NCBI GenBank assembly: GCA_032622095.1
Contig: CP136068.1
Span: 617,607 to 681,606 of the forward strand
DNA from: Siphonodentalium dalli
Taxonomy: Eukaryota > Mollusca > Scaphopoda > Gadilida > Siphonodentaliidae
Direction: 5' to 3'
DNA: 64,000 bases
Of the stretch, positions 15,751 to 31,429 are shown in pieces (positions within the stretch are counted from its first letter, which is position 1; every line of letters begins with the position of its first letter). A program made the position numbers and the translations under genes. The notes under the pieces are model-generated. The model did not search any database. It was not told where the DNA came from and worked only from the letters and a program-made list of their open reading frames with translations.

Positions 15751-18700
15751 GTGTGGATGCCTATATATGTGTGTGGTGGTGATACCTATATATGTATGTG
15801 GTGGGGATACCTATAGATGTGTGGTGGTGACACCTATATATGTATGTGGAGGGGATGCCTATATATGTGTGTGGTGGTGATTCCTATATATGTATGTGGT
15901 GGTGATACCTATATATGTGTGCGGCGGGGATACCTATATATGTGTGTGGTGGGGATACCTATATATGTGTGTGGTGGGGATACCTATATATGTATGTGGT
16001 GGTGATACCTATATAAGTGTGTGGTGGTGATACCTATATATGTGTGTGGTGGTGATACCTATCTATGTGTGTGGTGGGGATACCTATATATGTGTGTGGT
16101 GGGGATACCTATAGATGTATGTGGTGGGGATACCTAAAGATGTGTGTGGTGGGGATACCTATAGATGTGTGTGGTGGGGATACCTATAGATGTGTGTGGT
16201 GGGGAGACCTATAGATGTGTGTGGTGGGGATACCTATATATGTATGTGGTGGGGATACCTATATATGTGTGTGGCGGGGATACCTATATATGTATGTGGC
16301 GGGGATACCTATATATGTATGTGGTGGGGATACCTATATATGTATGTGGTGGGGATACCTTTATATGTATGTGGTGGTTATACCTATAGATGTGTGTGGT
16401 GGTGATACCTATAGTTGTGCCTGGCGGGGATACCTATAGATGTATGTGGTGGGGATACCTATATATGTATGTCGTGGGGATACCTATATATTTGTGTTGT
16501 GGTGATACCTATAGATGTGTGTGGTGGTGATACTTATAGATGTGTGTGGTGGGGATATCCATATATGTATGTGGTGGGGATACCTATATGTATGTGGTGG
16601 TGATACCTATAGATGTGTGTGGTGGTGATACCTATAGATGTGTGTGGTGTTGATACCTATAGAGATGTGTGGCGGGGATACCTATATATGTATGTGGTGG
16701 ATATACCTATATATGTGTGTGGTGGGGATACCTATATATGTATGTGGCGGGGATACCTATATATGTTTGTGGTGGGGATACCTATATATGTATGTGGTGG
16801 GGATACCTATAGATGTGTGTGGTGGGGAGACCTATAGCTGTATGTGGTGGGGATACCTATATATGTATGTGGTGGTGATACCTATATGTGTGTGTGGTGG
16901 GGATACTTATAGATGTGTGTGGCGGGGATACCTATATATGTATGTGGTGGGGATACCTATATATGTATGTGGTTGGGATACCTTTATATGTATGTGATGG
17001 TAATACCTATAGATGTGTGTGGTGGTGATACCTATAGTTGTGCCTGGCGGGGATACCTATATATGTATGTGGTGGGGATACCTATATATGTATGTGGTGG
17101 GGATACCTATATATGTATGTGGTGGTGATACCTATATATGTGTGTGGTGGTGATACCTATAGATGTGTGTGGTGGGGATACCTATATATGTATGTGGTGG
17201 GGATACCTATATGTATGTGGTGGTGATACCTATAGATGTTTGTGGTGGTGATACCTATAGATGTGTGTGGTGGTGATACCTATAGATGTGTGTGGCGGGG
17301 AAACCTATATATGTATGTGGTGGGGATACCTATATATGTGTGTGGTGGGAATACCTATATATGTATGTGGCGGGGATACCTATATATGTTTGTGGTGGGG
17401 ATACCTATATATGCATGTGGTGGGGATTCCTATAGATGTATGTGGTGGTGATAACTATAGATTTATGTGGTGGGGATACCTATATATGTGTGTGGTGGTG
17501 ATACCTATATATGTGTGTGGTGGGGATACCTATGTATGGTGGGGATACCTATATATGTATGTGGTGGGGATACCTATATATGTATGTGGCGGGGATACTT
17601 ATATATGTGTGTGGTGGGGATACCTATATATGTATGTGGTGGGGATACCTATATATGTATGTGGCGGGGATACCTATATATGAGTGTGGTGGGGATACCT
17701 ATATATGTATGTGGTGGGGATACCTATATATGTATGTGGTGGGGATACCTATATACGTGTGTGGTGGGGAGACCTATATATGTATGTGGTGTGGAGACCA
17801 TAGAGATGTATGTGGTGGGAATACCTATATATGTATGTGGTGGGGATACCTATATATGTATGTGGTGGGGATACCTATAGATGTATGTGGTGGTGATACC
17901 TATATATGTATGTGGTGGTGATACCTATATATGTATGTGGTGGGGATACCTATATATATGTGTGGTGGGGATACCTATATATGTGTGTGGTGGGGATACC
18001 TATATATGTATGTGGTGGGGATACCTATATATGTATGTGGTGGGGATACCTATATATGTATGTGGTGGGGATACCTATATATTTGAGTGGTGGTCATACC
18101 TATATATGTATGTGGTGGGGAGACCTATATATGAATGTGGCGGGGATACATATGGATGTGTGTGGTGGGGATACCTATATATGTGTGTGGTGGTGATACA
18201 TATAGATGTAAGTGGTGGGGATATCTATAGATGTGTGTGGTGGGGATACCTATATATGTGTGTGGTGGGGAGAACTATATATGTGTTTGTTTCGGGAGGA
18301 CATATAGATGTGTGTGGTGGGGATACCTATAAATGTGTGTGGTGGGGATACCTATATATGTGTGTGGTGGGGATACCTATATATGTGTGTGGTGGGGATA
18401 CCTATATATGTGTGTGGCGGGGATACCTATATATGTATGTGGTGGGGAGACGTATATATGTGTGTGGCGGTGATACCTATATATGTATGTTGTGGGGATA
18501 CATATATATGTGTGTGGCGGAGATACCTATATATGAATGTGGTGGTGATACCTATATATGTATGTGGTGGTGAGACATATAGATGTATGTGGTGGGGATA
18601 CCTATATATGTATGTGGTGGTGATACCTATATATGTATGTGGTGGAGAGACCTATAGATGTATGTGGTGGGGATAGCTATATATGTATGTGGTGGTGATA

Positions 18701-21700
18701 CCTATATATGTGTGTGGTGGGGATACCTATAGATGTGTGTGGTGGGGATACCTATATATGTGTGTGGTGGGGATACCTATATATGTGTGTGGTGAGGAGA
18801 CCTATATATGTATGTGGTGGGGATACCTATATATGTATGTGGTGGGGATACCTATAGATGTATGTGGTGGGGATACCTATATATGTATGTGGATAGGATA
18901 CCTATAGATGTATGTGGTGAGGATACCTATAGATGTGTGTGGCGGGGATACCTATATATGTGTGTGGTGGGGATACCTATATATGTGTGTGGTGGGGATA
19001 CCTATATATGTATGTGGTGGTGATACCTATATATGTGTGTGGTGGTGATACCTATAGATGTGTGTGGTGGGGATACCTATATATGTATGTGGTGGGGATA
19101 CCTATATGTATGTGGTGGTGATACCTATAGATGTGTGTGGTGGTGATACCTATAGATGTGTGTGGTGGTGATACCTATAGATGTGTGTGGCGGGATTACC
19201 TATATATGTATGTGGTGGGGATACCTATATATGTGTGTGGTGGGGATACCTATATATGTATGTGGCGGGGATACCTATATATGTTTGTGGTGGGGATACC
19301 TATATATGTATGTGGTGGTGATACCTATAGATTTATGTGGTGGGGATACCTATATATGTGTGTGGTGGTGATACCTATATATGTGTGTGGTGGGGATACC
19401 TATGTATGGTGGGGATACCTATATATGTATGTGGTGGGGATACCTATATATGTATGTGGCGGGGATACCTATATATATGTGTGGTGGGGATACCTATATA
19501 TGTATGTGGTGGGGATACCTATATATGTATGTGGCGGGGATACCTATATATGAGTGAGGTGGGGATACCTATATATGTATGTGGTGGGGAGACCTATATA
19601 TGTATGTGGTGGGAATACCTATATACGTGTGTGGTGGGGAGACCTATATATGTATGTGGTGGGGAGACCATAGAGATGTATGTGGTGGGAATACCTATAT
19701 ATGTATGTGGTGAGGATACCTACATATGTATGTGGTGGGGATACCTATAGATGTATGTGGTGGTGATACCTATATATGTATGTGGTGGTGATACCTATAT
19801 ATGTATGTGGTGGGGATACCTATATATATGTGTGGTGGGGATACCTATATATGTGTGTGGTGGGGATACCTATATATGAATGTGGTGGGGATACCTATAT
19901 ATGTATGTGGTGGGGATACCTATATATGTATGTGGTGGGGATACCTATATATTTGAGTGGTGGTCATACCTATATATGTATGTGGTGGGGAGACCTATAT
20001 ATGAATGTGGCGGGGATACCTATAGATGTGTGTGGTGGGGATACCTATATATGTGTGTGGTGGTGATACATATAGATGTAAGTGGTGGGGATATCTATAG
20101 ATGTGTGTGGTGGGGATACCTATATATGTGTGTGGCGGGAGGACATATAGATGTGTGTGGTGGGGATACCTATAAATGTGTGTGTTGGGGATACCTATAT
20201 ATGTGTGTGGTGGGGATACCTATATATGTGTGTGGTGGGGATACCTATATATGTGTGTGGCGGGGACACCTATATATGTATGTGGTGGGGAGACGTATAT
20301 ATGTGTGTGGCGGTGATACCTATATATGTATGTTGTGGGGATACATATATATGTGTGTGGCGGGGATACCTATATATGAATGTGGTGGTGATACCTATAT
20401 ATGTATGTGGTGGTGAGACATATATATGTATGTGGTGGGGATACCTATATATGTATGTGGTGGTGATACCTATATATGTATGTGGTGGTGAGACCTATAG
20501 GTGTATGTGGTGGGGATAGCTATATATGTATGTGGTGGTGATACCTATATATGTGTGTGGTGGGGATACCTATATATGTGTGTGGTGGTGATACCTATAT
20601 ATGTGTGTGGTGGGGATACCTATATATGTGTGTGGTGAGTAGACCTATATATGTATGTGGTGGGGATACCTATATATGTATGTGGTGGGGATACCTATAG
20701 ATGTATGTGGTGGGGATACCTATATATGTATGTGGATAGGATACCTATAGATGTATGTGGTGAGGATACCTATAGATGTGTGTGGCGGGGATACCTATAT
20801 ATGTGTGTGGTGGGGATACCTATATATGTGTGTGGTGGGGATACCTATAGATGTATGTGATGGGGATACCTATATATATATGTGGTGTGGATACCTATAG
20901 ATGTATGTGGTGAGGATACCTATATATGTATGTGGTGGGGATACCTATATATGTATGTGGTGAGGATACCTATAGATGTATGTGGTGAGGATACATATAG
21001 TTGTGTGTGGTGGTGATACCTATATATGTATGTGGTGGGGATACCTATAGATGTATGTGGTGGGGATACCTATATATGTATGTAGTGGGGATACCTATAT
21101 ATGTATGTGGTGGGGATACCTATATATGTATCTGGTGTGGATACCTTTAGATGTATGTGGTGAGGATACCTATGTATGTATGTGGTGGGGATACCTATAT
21201 ATGTATGTGGTGAGGATACCTATAGATGTATGTGGTGAGGATACCTATATATGTGTGTGGTGGGGATACCTATATATGTATTTGGTGGGGATACCTATAT
21301 ATGTATGTGGCGGGGATACCTATATATGTATGTGGTGGGGATACCTATATATGTATGTGGTGGGGATACCTATATGTTTGTGGAGGTGATACCTATATAT
21401 GTATGTGGTGGGGATACATATAGATGTATGTGGTGAGGAGACCTATATATGTGTGTGGTGGTGATACCTATATATGTATGTGGTGGGGATACCTTTTGAT
21501 GTATGTGGTGGGGATACCTATATATGTATGTGGTGGGGATACCTATATATGTGTGTGTTGGTGATACCTATAGATGTATGTGGTGGGGATACCTATATAT
21601 GTATGTGGTGGTGATACCTATAGATGTATGTGGTGAGGATACCTATATATGTATGTGGTGGGGATACCTATATATGTGTGTGGTGGGGATACCTATATAT

Positions 21701-23339
21701 GTATGTGGTGGTGATACCTATAGATGTGTGTGGCGGGGATACCTATATGTGTGTGGGGGTGATACTTATATATGTATGTGGTGGTGATACCTATAGATGT
21801 GTGGTGGGGATACCTATATATATATGTGGTGGGGATACCTATATATGTATGTTGTGGGGATACCTATATATGTATGTGGTGGTGATACCTATATATGTGT
21901 GTGGTGGGGATACCTATATGTGTGTGGTGGTGATACCTATATATGTATGTGGTGGTGATTCCAATAGATGTGTGGTTGGGATACCTATATATGTATGTGG
22001 TGGGGATATCTATATATGTATGTGGTGGGAATACCTATAGATGTATGTGGTGGGGATACCTATATATGTGTGAGGTGGTGATACCTATATATGTATGTGG
22101 TGGGGATATCTATAGATGTATGTGGTGGGGATACCTATATATGTATGTGGTGGGGATACCTATAGATGTATGTGGTGGGGATACCTATAGATTTATGTGG
22201 TGGGGATACCTATATATGTGTGTGGTGGTGATACCTATGTATGGTGGGGATACCAATATATGTATGTGGTGGGGATACATATAGATGTGTGTGGTGAGGA
22301 GACCTATATATGTGTGTGGTGGTGATACCTATATATGTATGTGGTGGGGATACCTATTGATGTATGTGGTGGGGATACCTATATATGTATGTGGTGGGGA
22401 TACCTATAGATGTATGTGGTGAGGATACCTATATATGTATGTGGTGGGGATACCTATATATGTGTGTGGTGGGGATACCTATATATGTATGTGGTGGTGA
22501 TACCTATTGATGTGTGTGGTGGGGATACCTATATGTGTGTGGGGGTGATACCTATATATGTATGTGGTGGTGATAACTATAGTTGTGTGGTGGGGATACC
22601 TATAGATGTGTGGTGGGGATACCTATATATGTGTGTGTTGGTGATACCTATAGATGTATGTGTTGGTGATACCTATATATGTATGTGGTGGTGATACATA
22701 TAGATGTATGTGGTGAGGATACCTATATATGTATGTGGTGGGGATACCTATATATGTGTGTGGTGGGGATACCTATATATGTATGTGGTGGTGATACCTA
22801 TAGATGTGTGTGGTGGGGATACCTATATGTGTGTGGGGGTGATACCTATATATGTATGTGGTGGTGATACCTATAGATGTGTGGTGGGGATACCTATATA
22901 TATATGTGGTTGGGATACCTATATATGTATGTGGTGGGGATACCTATAGATGTATGTGGTGGGGATTCCTATATATGTGTGTGGTGGGGATACCTATATA
23001 TGTATGTGGCGGGGATACCTATATATGTTTGTGGTGGGGATACCTATATATGTATGTGGTGGGAATACCTATATATGTATGTGGTGGGGATACCTATATG
23101 TTTGTGGAGGAGATACCTATATATGTATGTGGTGGGGATACATATAGATGTGTGTGGTGAGGAGACCTATATATGTGTGTGGTGGTGATACCTATATATG
23201 TATGTGGTGGGGATACCTATTGGTGTATGTGGTGGGGATACCTATATATGTATGTGGTGGGGATACCTATATATGTGTGTGTTGGTGATACCTATAGATG
23301 TATGTGGTGGGGATACCTATATATGTATGTGGTGGTGAT

Positions 23340-26300
23340 ACCTATAGATGTATGTGGTGAGGATACCTATATATGTATGTGGTGGGGATACCTATATATG
23401 TGTGTGGTGGGGATACCTATATATGTATGTGGTGGTGATACCTATAGATGTGTGTGGTGGGGATACCTATATGTGTGTGGGGGTGATACCTATATATGTA
23501 TGTGGTGGTGATACCTATAGATGTGTGGTGGGGATACCTATATATATATGTGGTGGGGATACCTATATATGTATGTGGTGGGGATACCTATATATGTATG
23601 TGGTGGTGATACCTATATATGTGTGGGGTGGGGATACCTATATGTGTGTGGTGGTGATACCTATATATGTATGTGGTGGTGATTCCTATAGATGTGTGGT
23701 TGGGATACCTATATATGTATGTGGTGGGGATACCTATATATGTATGTGGTGGGGATACCTATGGATGTATGTGGTGGGGATACCTATATATGTGTGAGGT
23801 GGTGATACCTATATATGTATGTGGTGGGGATATCTATAGATGTATGTGGTGGGGATACCTATATATGTATGTGGTGGGGATTCCTATAGATGTATGTGGT
23901 GGTGATACCTATAGATTTATGTGGTGGGGATACCTATATATGTGTGTGGTGGTGATACCTATATATGTGTGTGGTGGGGATACCTATGTATGGTGGGGAT
24001 ACCTATATATGTATGTGGTGGGGATACCTATATATGTATGTGGTGGGGATACCTATATATGTGTGTGTTGGGGATACCTATATATGTATGTGGTGGGGAT
24101 ACCTATATATGTATGTGGCGGGTATACCTATATATGAGTGTGGTGGGGATACCTATATATGTATGTGGTGGGGATACCTATATATGTATGTGGTGGGGAT
24201 ACCTATATACGTGTGTGGTGGGGAGACCTATATATGTATGTGGTGGGGATACCTATATACGTGTGTGGTGGGGAGACCTATATATGTATGTGGTGGGGAG
24301 ACCATAGAGATGTATGTGGTGGGAATACCTATATATGTATGTGGTGGGGATACCTATATATGTATGTGGTGGGGATACCTATAGATGTATGTGGTGGTGA
24401 TACCTATATATGTATGTGGTGGTGATACCTATATATGTATGTGGTGGGGATACCTATATATGTGTGTGGTGGGGATACCTATATATGTATGTGGTGGGGA
24501 TACCTATATATGTATGTGGTGGGGATACCTATATATGTATGTGGTGGGGATACCTATATATTTGAGTGGTGGTCATACCTATATATGTATGTGGTGGGGA
24601 GACCTATATATGAATGTGGCGGGGATACCTATAGATGTGTGTGGTGGGGATACCTATATATGTGTGTGGTGGTGATACATATAGATGTAAGTGGTGGGGA
24701 TATCTATAGATGTTTGTGGTGGGGATACCTATATATGTGTGTGGTGGGGACAACTATATATGTGTGTGGCGGGAGGACATATAGATGTGTGTGGTGGGGA
24801 TACCTATAAATGTGTGTGGTGGGGATACCTATATATGTGTGTGGTGGGGATACCTATATATGTGTGTGGTGGGGATATCTATATATGTGTGTGGCGGGGA
24901 TACCTATATATGTATGTGGTGGGGAGACCTATATATGTGTGTGGCGGTGATACCTATATATGTATGTTGTGGGGATACATATATATGTGTGTGGCGGGGA
25001 TACCTTTATATGTATGTGGTGGTGATACCTATATATGTATGTGGTGGTGAGACATATAGATGTATGTGGTGGGGATACCTATATATGTATGTGGTGGTAA
25101 TACCTATATATGTATGTGGTGGTGAGACCTATAGATGTATGTGGTGGGGATAGCTATATATGTATGTGGTGGTGGTACCTATATATGTGTGTGGTGGGGA
25201 TACCTATAGATGTGTGTGGTGGGGATACCTATATATGTGTGTGGTGGGGATACCTATATATGTGTGTGGTGAGGAGACCTATATATGTATGTGGTGGGGA
25301 TACCTATATATGTATGTGGTTTGGATACCTATAGATGTATGTGGTGGGGATACCTATATATGTATGTGGTGAGGATACATATAGATGTGTGTGGCGGGGA
25401 TACCTATATATGTGTGTGGTGGGGATACCTATATATGTGTGTGGTGGGGATACATATAGATGTATGTGGTGGGGATACCTATATATATATATGTGGTGTG
25501 GATACCTATAGATGTATGTGGTGAGGATACCTATATATGTATGTGGTGGGGATACCTATATATGTATGTGGTGAGGATACCTATAGATGTATGTGGTGAG
25601 GATACATATAGTTGTGTGTGGTGGTGATACCTATATATGTATGTGGTAGGGATACCTATAGATGTATGTGGTGGGGATACCTATATATGTATGTGGTGGG
25701 GATACCTATATATGTATGTGGTGGGATACCTATATATGTATCTGGTGTGGATACCTATAGATGTATGTGGTGAGGATACCTATGTATGTATGTGGTGGGG
25801 ATACCTATATATGTATGTGGTGAGGATACCTATAGATGTATGTGGTGAGGATACCTATATATGTGTGTGGTGGGGATACCTATATATCTATTTGGTGGGG
25901 ATACCTATATATGTATGTGGCGGGGATACCTATATATGTATGTGGTGGGAATACCTATATATGTATGTGGTGGGGATACCTATATGTTTGTGGAGGAGAT
26001 ACCTATATATGTATGTGGTGGGGATACATATAGATGTGTGTGGTGAGGAGACCTATATATGTGTGTGGTGGTGATACCTATATATGTATGTGGTGGGGAT
26101 ACCTATTGGTGTATGTGGTGGGGATACTTATATATGTATGTGGTGGGGATACCTATATATGTGTGTTGGTGATACCTATAGATGTATGTGGTGGGGATAC
26201 CTATATATGTATGTGGTGGTGATACCTATAGATGTATGTGGTGAGGATACCTATATATGTATGTGGTGGGGATACCTATATATGTGTGTGGTGGGGATAC

Positions 26301-29300
26301 CTATATATGTATGTGGTGGTGATACCTATAGATGTGTGTGGTGGGGATACCTATATGTGTGTGGGGGTGATACCTATATATGTATGTGGTGGTGATACCT
26401 ATAGATGTGTGGTGGGGATACCTATATATATGTGGTGGGGATACCTATATATGTATGTGGTGGGGATACCTATATATGTATGTGGTGGTGATACCTATAT
26501 ATGTGTGGGGTGGGGATACCTATATGTGTGTGGTGGTGATACCTATATATGTATGTGGTGGTGATTCCTATAGATGTGTGGTTGGGATACCTATATATGT
26601 ATGTGGTGGGGATACCTATATATGTATGTGGTGGGGATACCTATGGATGTATGTGGTGGGGATACCTATATATGTGTGAGGTGGTGATACCTATATATGT
26701 ATGTGGTGGGGATATCTATAGATGTATGTGGTGGGGATACCTATATATGTATGTGGTGGGGATTCCTATAGATGTATGTGGTGGTGATACCTATAGATTT
26801 ATGTGGTGGGGATACCTATATATGTGTGTGGTGGTGATACCTATATATGTGTGTGGTGGGGATACCTATGTATGGTGGGGATACCTATATATGTATGTGG
26901 TGGGGATACCTATATATGTATGTGGTGGGGATACCTATATATGTGTGTGTTGGGGATACCTATATATGTATGTGGTGGGGATACCTATATATGTATGTGG
27001 CGGGTATACCTATATATGAGTGTGGTGGGGATACCTATATATGTATGTGGTGGGGATACCTATATATGTATGTGGTGTGGATACCTATATACGTGTGTGG
27101 TGGGGAGACCTATATATGTATGTGGTGGGGATACCTATATACGTGTGTGGTGGGGAGACCTATATATGTATGTGGTGGGGAGACCATAGAGATGTATTTG
27201 GTGGGAATACCTATATATGTATGTGGTGGGGATACCTATATATGTATGTGGTGGGGATACCTATAGATGTATGTGGTGGTGATACCTATATATGTATGTG
27301 GTGGTGATACCTATATATGTATGTGGTGGGGATACCTATATATGTGTGTGGTGGGGATACCTATATATGTATGTGGTGGCGAAACCTATATATGTATGTG
27401 GTGGGGATACCTATATATGTATGTGGTGGGGATACCTATATATTTGAGTGGTGGTCATACCTATATATGTATGTGGTGGGGAGACCTATATATGAATGTG
27501 GCGGGGATACCTATAGATGTGTGTGGTGGGGATACCTATATATGTGTGTGGTGGTGATACATATAGATGTAAGTGGTGGGGATATCTATAGATGTGTGTG
27601 GTGGGGATACCTATATATGTGTGTGGTGGGGACAACTATATATGTGTGTGGCGGGAGGACATATAGATGTGTGTGGTGGGGATACCTATAAATGTGTGTG
27701 GTGGGGATACCTATATATGTGTGTGGTGGGGATACCTATATATGTGTGTGGTGGGGATACCTATATATGTGTGTGGCGGGGATACCTATATATGTATGTG
27801 GTGGGGAGACCTATATATGTGTGTGGCGGTGATACCTATATATGTATGTTGTGGGGATACATATATATGTGTGTGGCGGGGATACCTTTATATGTATGTG
27901 GTGGTGATACCTATATATGTATGTGGTGGTGAGACATATAGATGTATGTGGTGGGGATACCTATATATGTATGTGGTGGTAATACCTATATATGTATGTG
28001 GTGGTGAGACCTATAGATGTATGTGGTGGGGATAGCTATATATGTATGTGGTGGTGATACCTATATATGTGTGTGGTGGGGATACCTATAGATGTGTGTG
28101 GTGGGGATACCTATATATGTGTGTGGTGGGGATACCTATATATGTGTGTGGTGAGGAGACCTATATATGTGTGTGGTGGGGATACCTATATATGTATGTG
28201 GTTTGGATACCTATAGATGTATGTGGTGGGGATACCTATATATGTATGTGGTGAGGATACCTATAGATGTGTGTGGCGGGGATACCTATATATGTGTGTG
28301 GTGGGGATACCTATATATGTGTGTGGTGGGGATACATATAGATGTATGTGGTGGGGATACCTATATATATATATGTGGTGTGGATACCTATAGATGTATG
28401 TGGTGAGGATACCTATATATGTATGTGGTGGGGATACCTATATATGTATGTGGTGAGGATACCTATAGATGTATGTGGTGAGGATACATATAGTTGTGTG
28501 TGGTGGTGATACCTATATATGTGTGTGGTAGGGATACCTATAGATGTATGTGGTGGGGATACCTATATATGTATGTGGTGGGGATACGTATATATGTATG
28601 TGGTGGGATACCTATATATGTATCTGGTGTGGATACCTATAGATGTATGTGGTGAGGATACCTATGTATGTATGTGGTGGGGATACCTATATATGTATGT
28701 GGTGAGGATACCTATAGATGTATGTGGTGAGGATACCTATATATGTGTGTGGTGGGGATACCTATATATGTATTTGGTGGGGATACCTATATATGTATGT
28801 GGCGGGGATACCTATATATGTATGTGGTGGGAATACCTATATATGTATGTGGTGGGGATACCTATATGTTTGTGGAGGAGATACCTATATATGTATGTGG
28901 TGGGGATACATATAGATGTGTGTGGTGAGGAGACCTATATATGTGTGTGGTGGTGATACCTATATATGTATGTGGTGGGGATACCTATTGGTGTATGTAG
29001 TGGGGATACCTATATATGTATGTGGTGGGGATACATATAGATGTGTGTGTTGGTGATACCTATAGATGTATGTGGTGGGGATACCTATATATGTATGTGG
29101 TGGTGATACCTATAGATGTATGTGGTGAGGATACCTATATATGTATGTGGTGGGGATACCTATATATGTGTGTGGTGGGGATACCTATATATGTATGTGG
29201 TGGTGATACCTATAGATGTGTGTGGTGGGGATACCTATATGTGTGTGGGGGTGATACCTATATATGTATGTGGTGGTGATACCTATAGATGTGTGGTGGG

Positions 29301-29710
29301 GATACCTATATATATATGTGGTGGGGATACCTATATATGTATGTGGTGGGGATACCTATATATGTATGTGGTGGTGATACCTATATATGTGTGGGGTGGG
29401 GATACCTATATGTGTGTGGTGGTGATACCTATATATGTATGTGGTGGTGATTCCTATAGATGTGTGGTTGGGATACCTATATATGTATGTGGTGGGGATA
29501 CCTATATATGTATGTGGTGGGGATACCTATGGATGTATGTGGTGGGGATACCTATATATGTGTGAGGTGGTGATACCTATATATGTATGTGGTGGGGATA
29601 TCTATAGATGTATGTGGTGGGGATACCTATATATGTATGTGGTGGGGATACCTATAGATGTATGTGGTGGGGATAACTATAGATGTATGTGGTGGGGATA
29701 CCTATAGATG
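23340..29710 (+). repeat. About 2.88-kb higher-order repeat, two full copies and one partial
   Basis: Marker monomers repeat at offsets of 2,882-2,886 bp: 23,348, 26,232 and 29,116; 23,667, 26,549 and 29,435; 24,691 and 27,573; 25,637 and 28,519. The copies differ by single bases and by occasional gain or loss of one monomer. This is the pattern expected of recent unequal exchange within a satellite. Confidence 0.75.
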
Positions 29711-31429
29711 TGTGTGGTGGTGATACATATATATGTATGTGGTGGGGATACCTATAGATGTATGTGGTGGGGATACCTATATATGTATGTGGTGGGGATA
29801 CCTATATATGTATGTGGTTGGGATACCTAAATATGTATGTGGTGGTGATACCTATATATGTGTGTGGTGTTGATACCTGTATATGTATGTGGTGGTGATA
29901 CCTATATATGTATGTGGTGGGGATACCTATATATATATGTGGTAGGGATACCTATATATGTATGTGGTGGGGATACCTATATATGTATGTGGTGGTGATG
30001 CCTATATATGTGTGTGGTGGGGATACCTATATGTGTGTGGTGGTGATACCTATATATGTATGTGGTGGTGATTCCCATAGATGTGTGGTTGGGATACCTA
30101 TATATGTATGTGGTGGGGATACCTATATATGTATGTGGTGGGGATACTTATGGATGTATGTGGTGGGGATACCTATATATGTGTGAGGTGGTGATACCTA
30201 TATATGTATGTGGTGGGGATATCTATAGATGTATGTGGTGGGGATACCTATATATGTATGTGGTGGGGATACCTATAGATGTATGTGGTGGGGATACCTA
30301 TAGATGTATGTGTTGGGGATACCTATAGATGTGTGTGGTGGTGATACATATATATGTATATGGTGGGGATACCTATAGATGTATGTGGTGGGGATACCTA
30401 TATATGTATGTGGTGGGGATACCTATATATGTATGTGGTTGGGATACCTAAATATGTATGTGGTGGTGATACCTATATATGTATGTGGTGGTGATACCTA
30501 TATATGTATGTGGTGGTGATACCTATATATGTATGTGGTGGGGATACCTATATATGTGTGTGGTGGGGATACCTATATGTATGTGGTGGGGATACCTATA
30601 TATGTATGTGGTGGGGATACCTATATGTGTATGTGGTGGGGATACCTATATATTTGAGTGGTGGTCATACCTATATATGTATGTGGTGGGGAGACCTATA
30701 TATGAATGTGGCGGGGATACCTATAGATGTGTGTGGTGGGGATACCTATATATGTGTGTGGTGGTGATACATATAGATGTAAGTGGTGGGGATATCTATA
30801 GATGTGTGTGGTTGGGATACCTATATATGTGTGTGGTGGGGAGAACTATATAGTGTGTGGCGGGAGGACATATAGATGTGTGTGGTGGGGATACCTATAA
30901 ATGTGTGTGGTGGGGATACCTATATATGTGTGTGGTGGGGATACCTATATATGTGTTTGGTGGGGATACCTATATATGTGTGTGGCGGGGATACCTATAT
31001 ATGTATGTGGTGGGGAGACCTATATATGTGTGTGGCGGTGATACCTATATATGTATGTTGTGGGGATACATATATATGTGTGTGGCGGGGATACCTATAT
31101 ATGTATGTGGTGGTGATACCTATATATGTATGTGGTGGTGAGACATATAGATGTATGTGGTGGGGATACCTATATATGTATGTGGTGGTGATACCTATAT
31201 ATGTATGTGGTGGTGAGACCTATAGATGTATGTGGTGGGGATAGCTATATATGTATGTGGTGGTGATACCTATATATGTGTGTGGTGGGGATACCTATAG
31301 ATGTGTGTGGTGGGGATACCTATATATGTGTGTGGTGGGGATACCTATATATGTGTGTGGTGAGGAGACCTATATATGTATGTGGTGGGGATACCTATAT
31401 ATGTATGTGGTGGGTATACCTATAGATGT

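Noticed and set aside
17881-18573. 230-codon open frame (longest of many in the minisatellite) as a protein gene
   Set aside because: It is a pure translation of the 25-bp repeat, starts just after a TATAGATG variant and ends at a GGTGAT variant. Similar frames occur in every phase.
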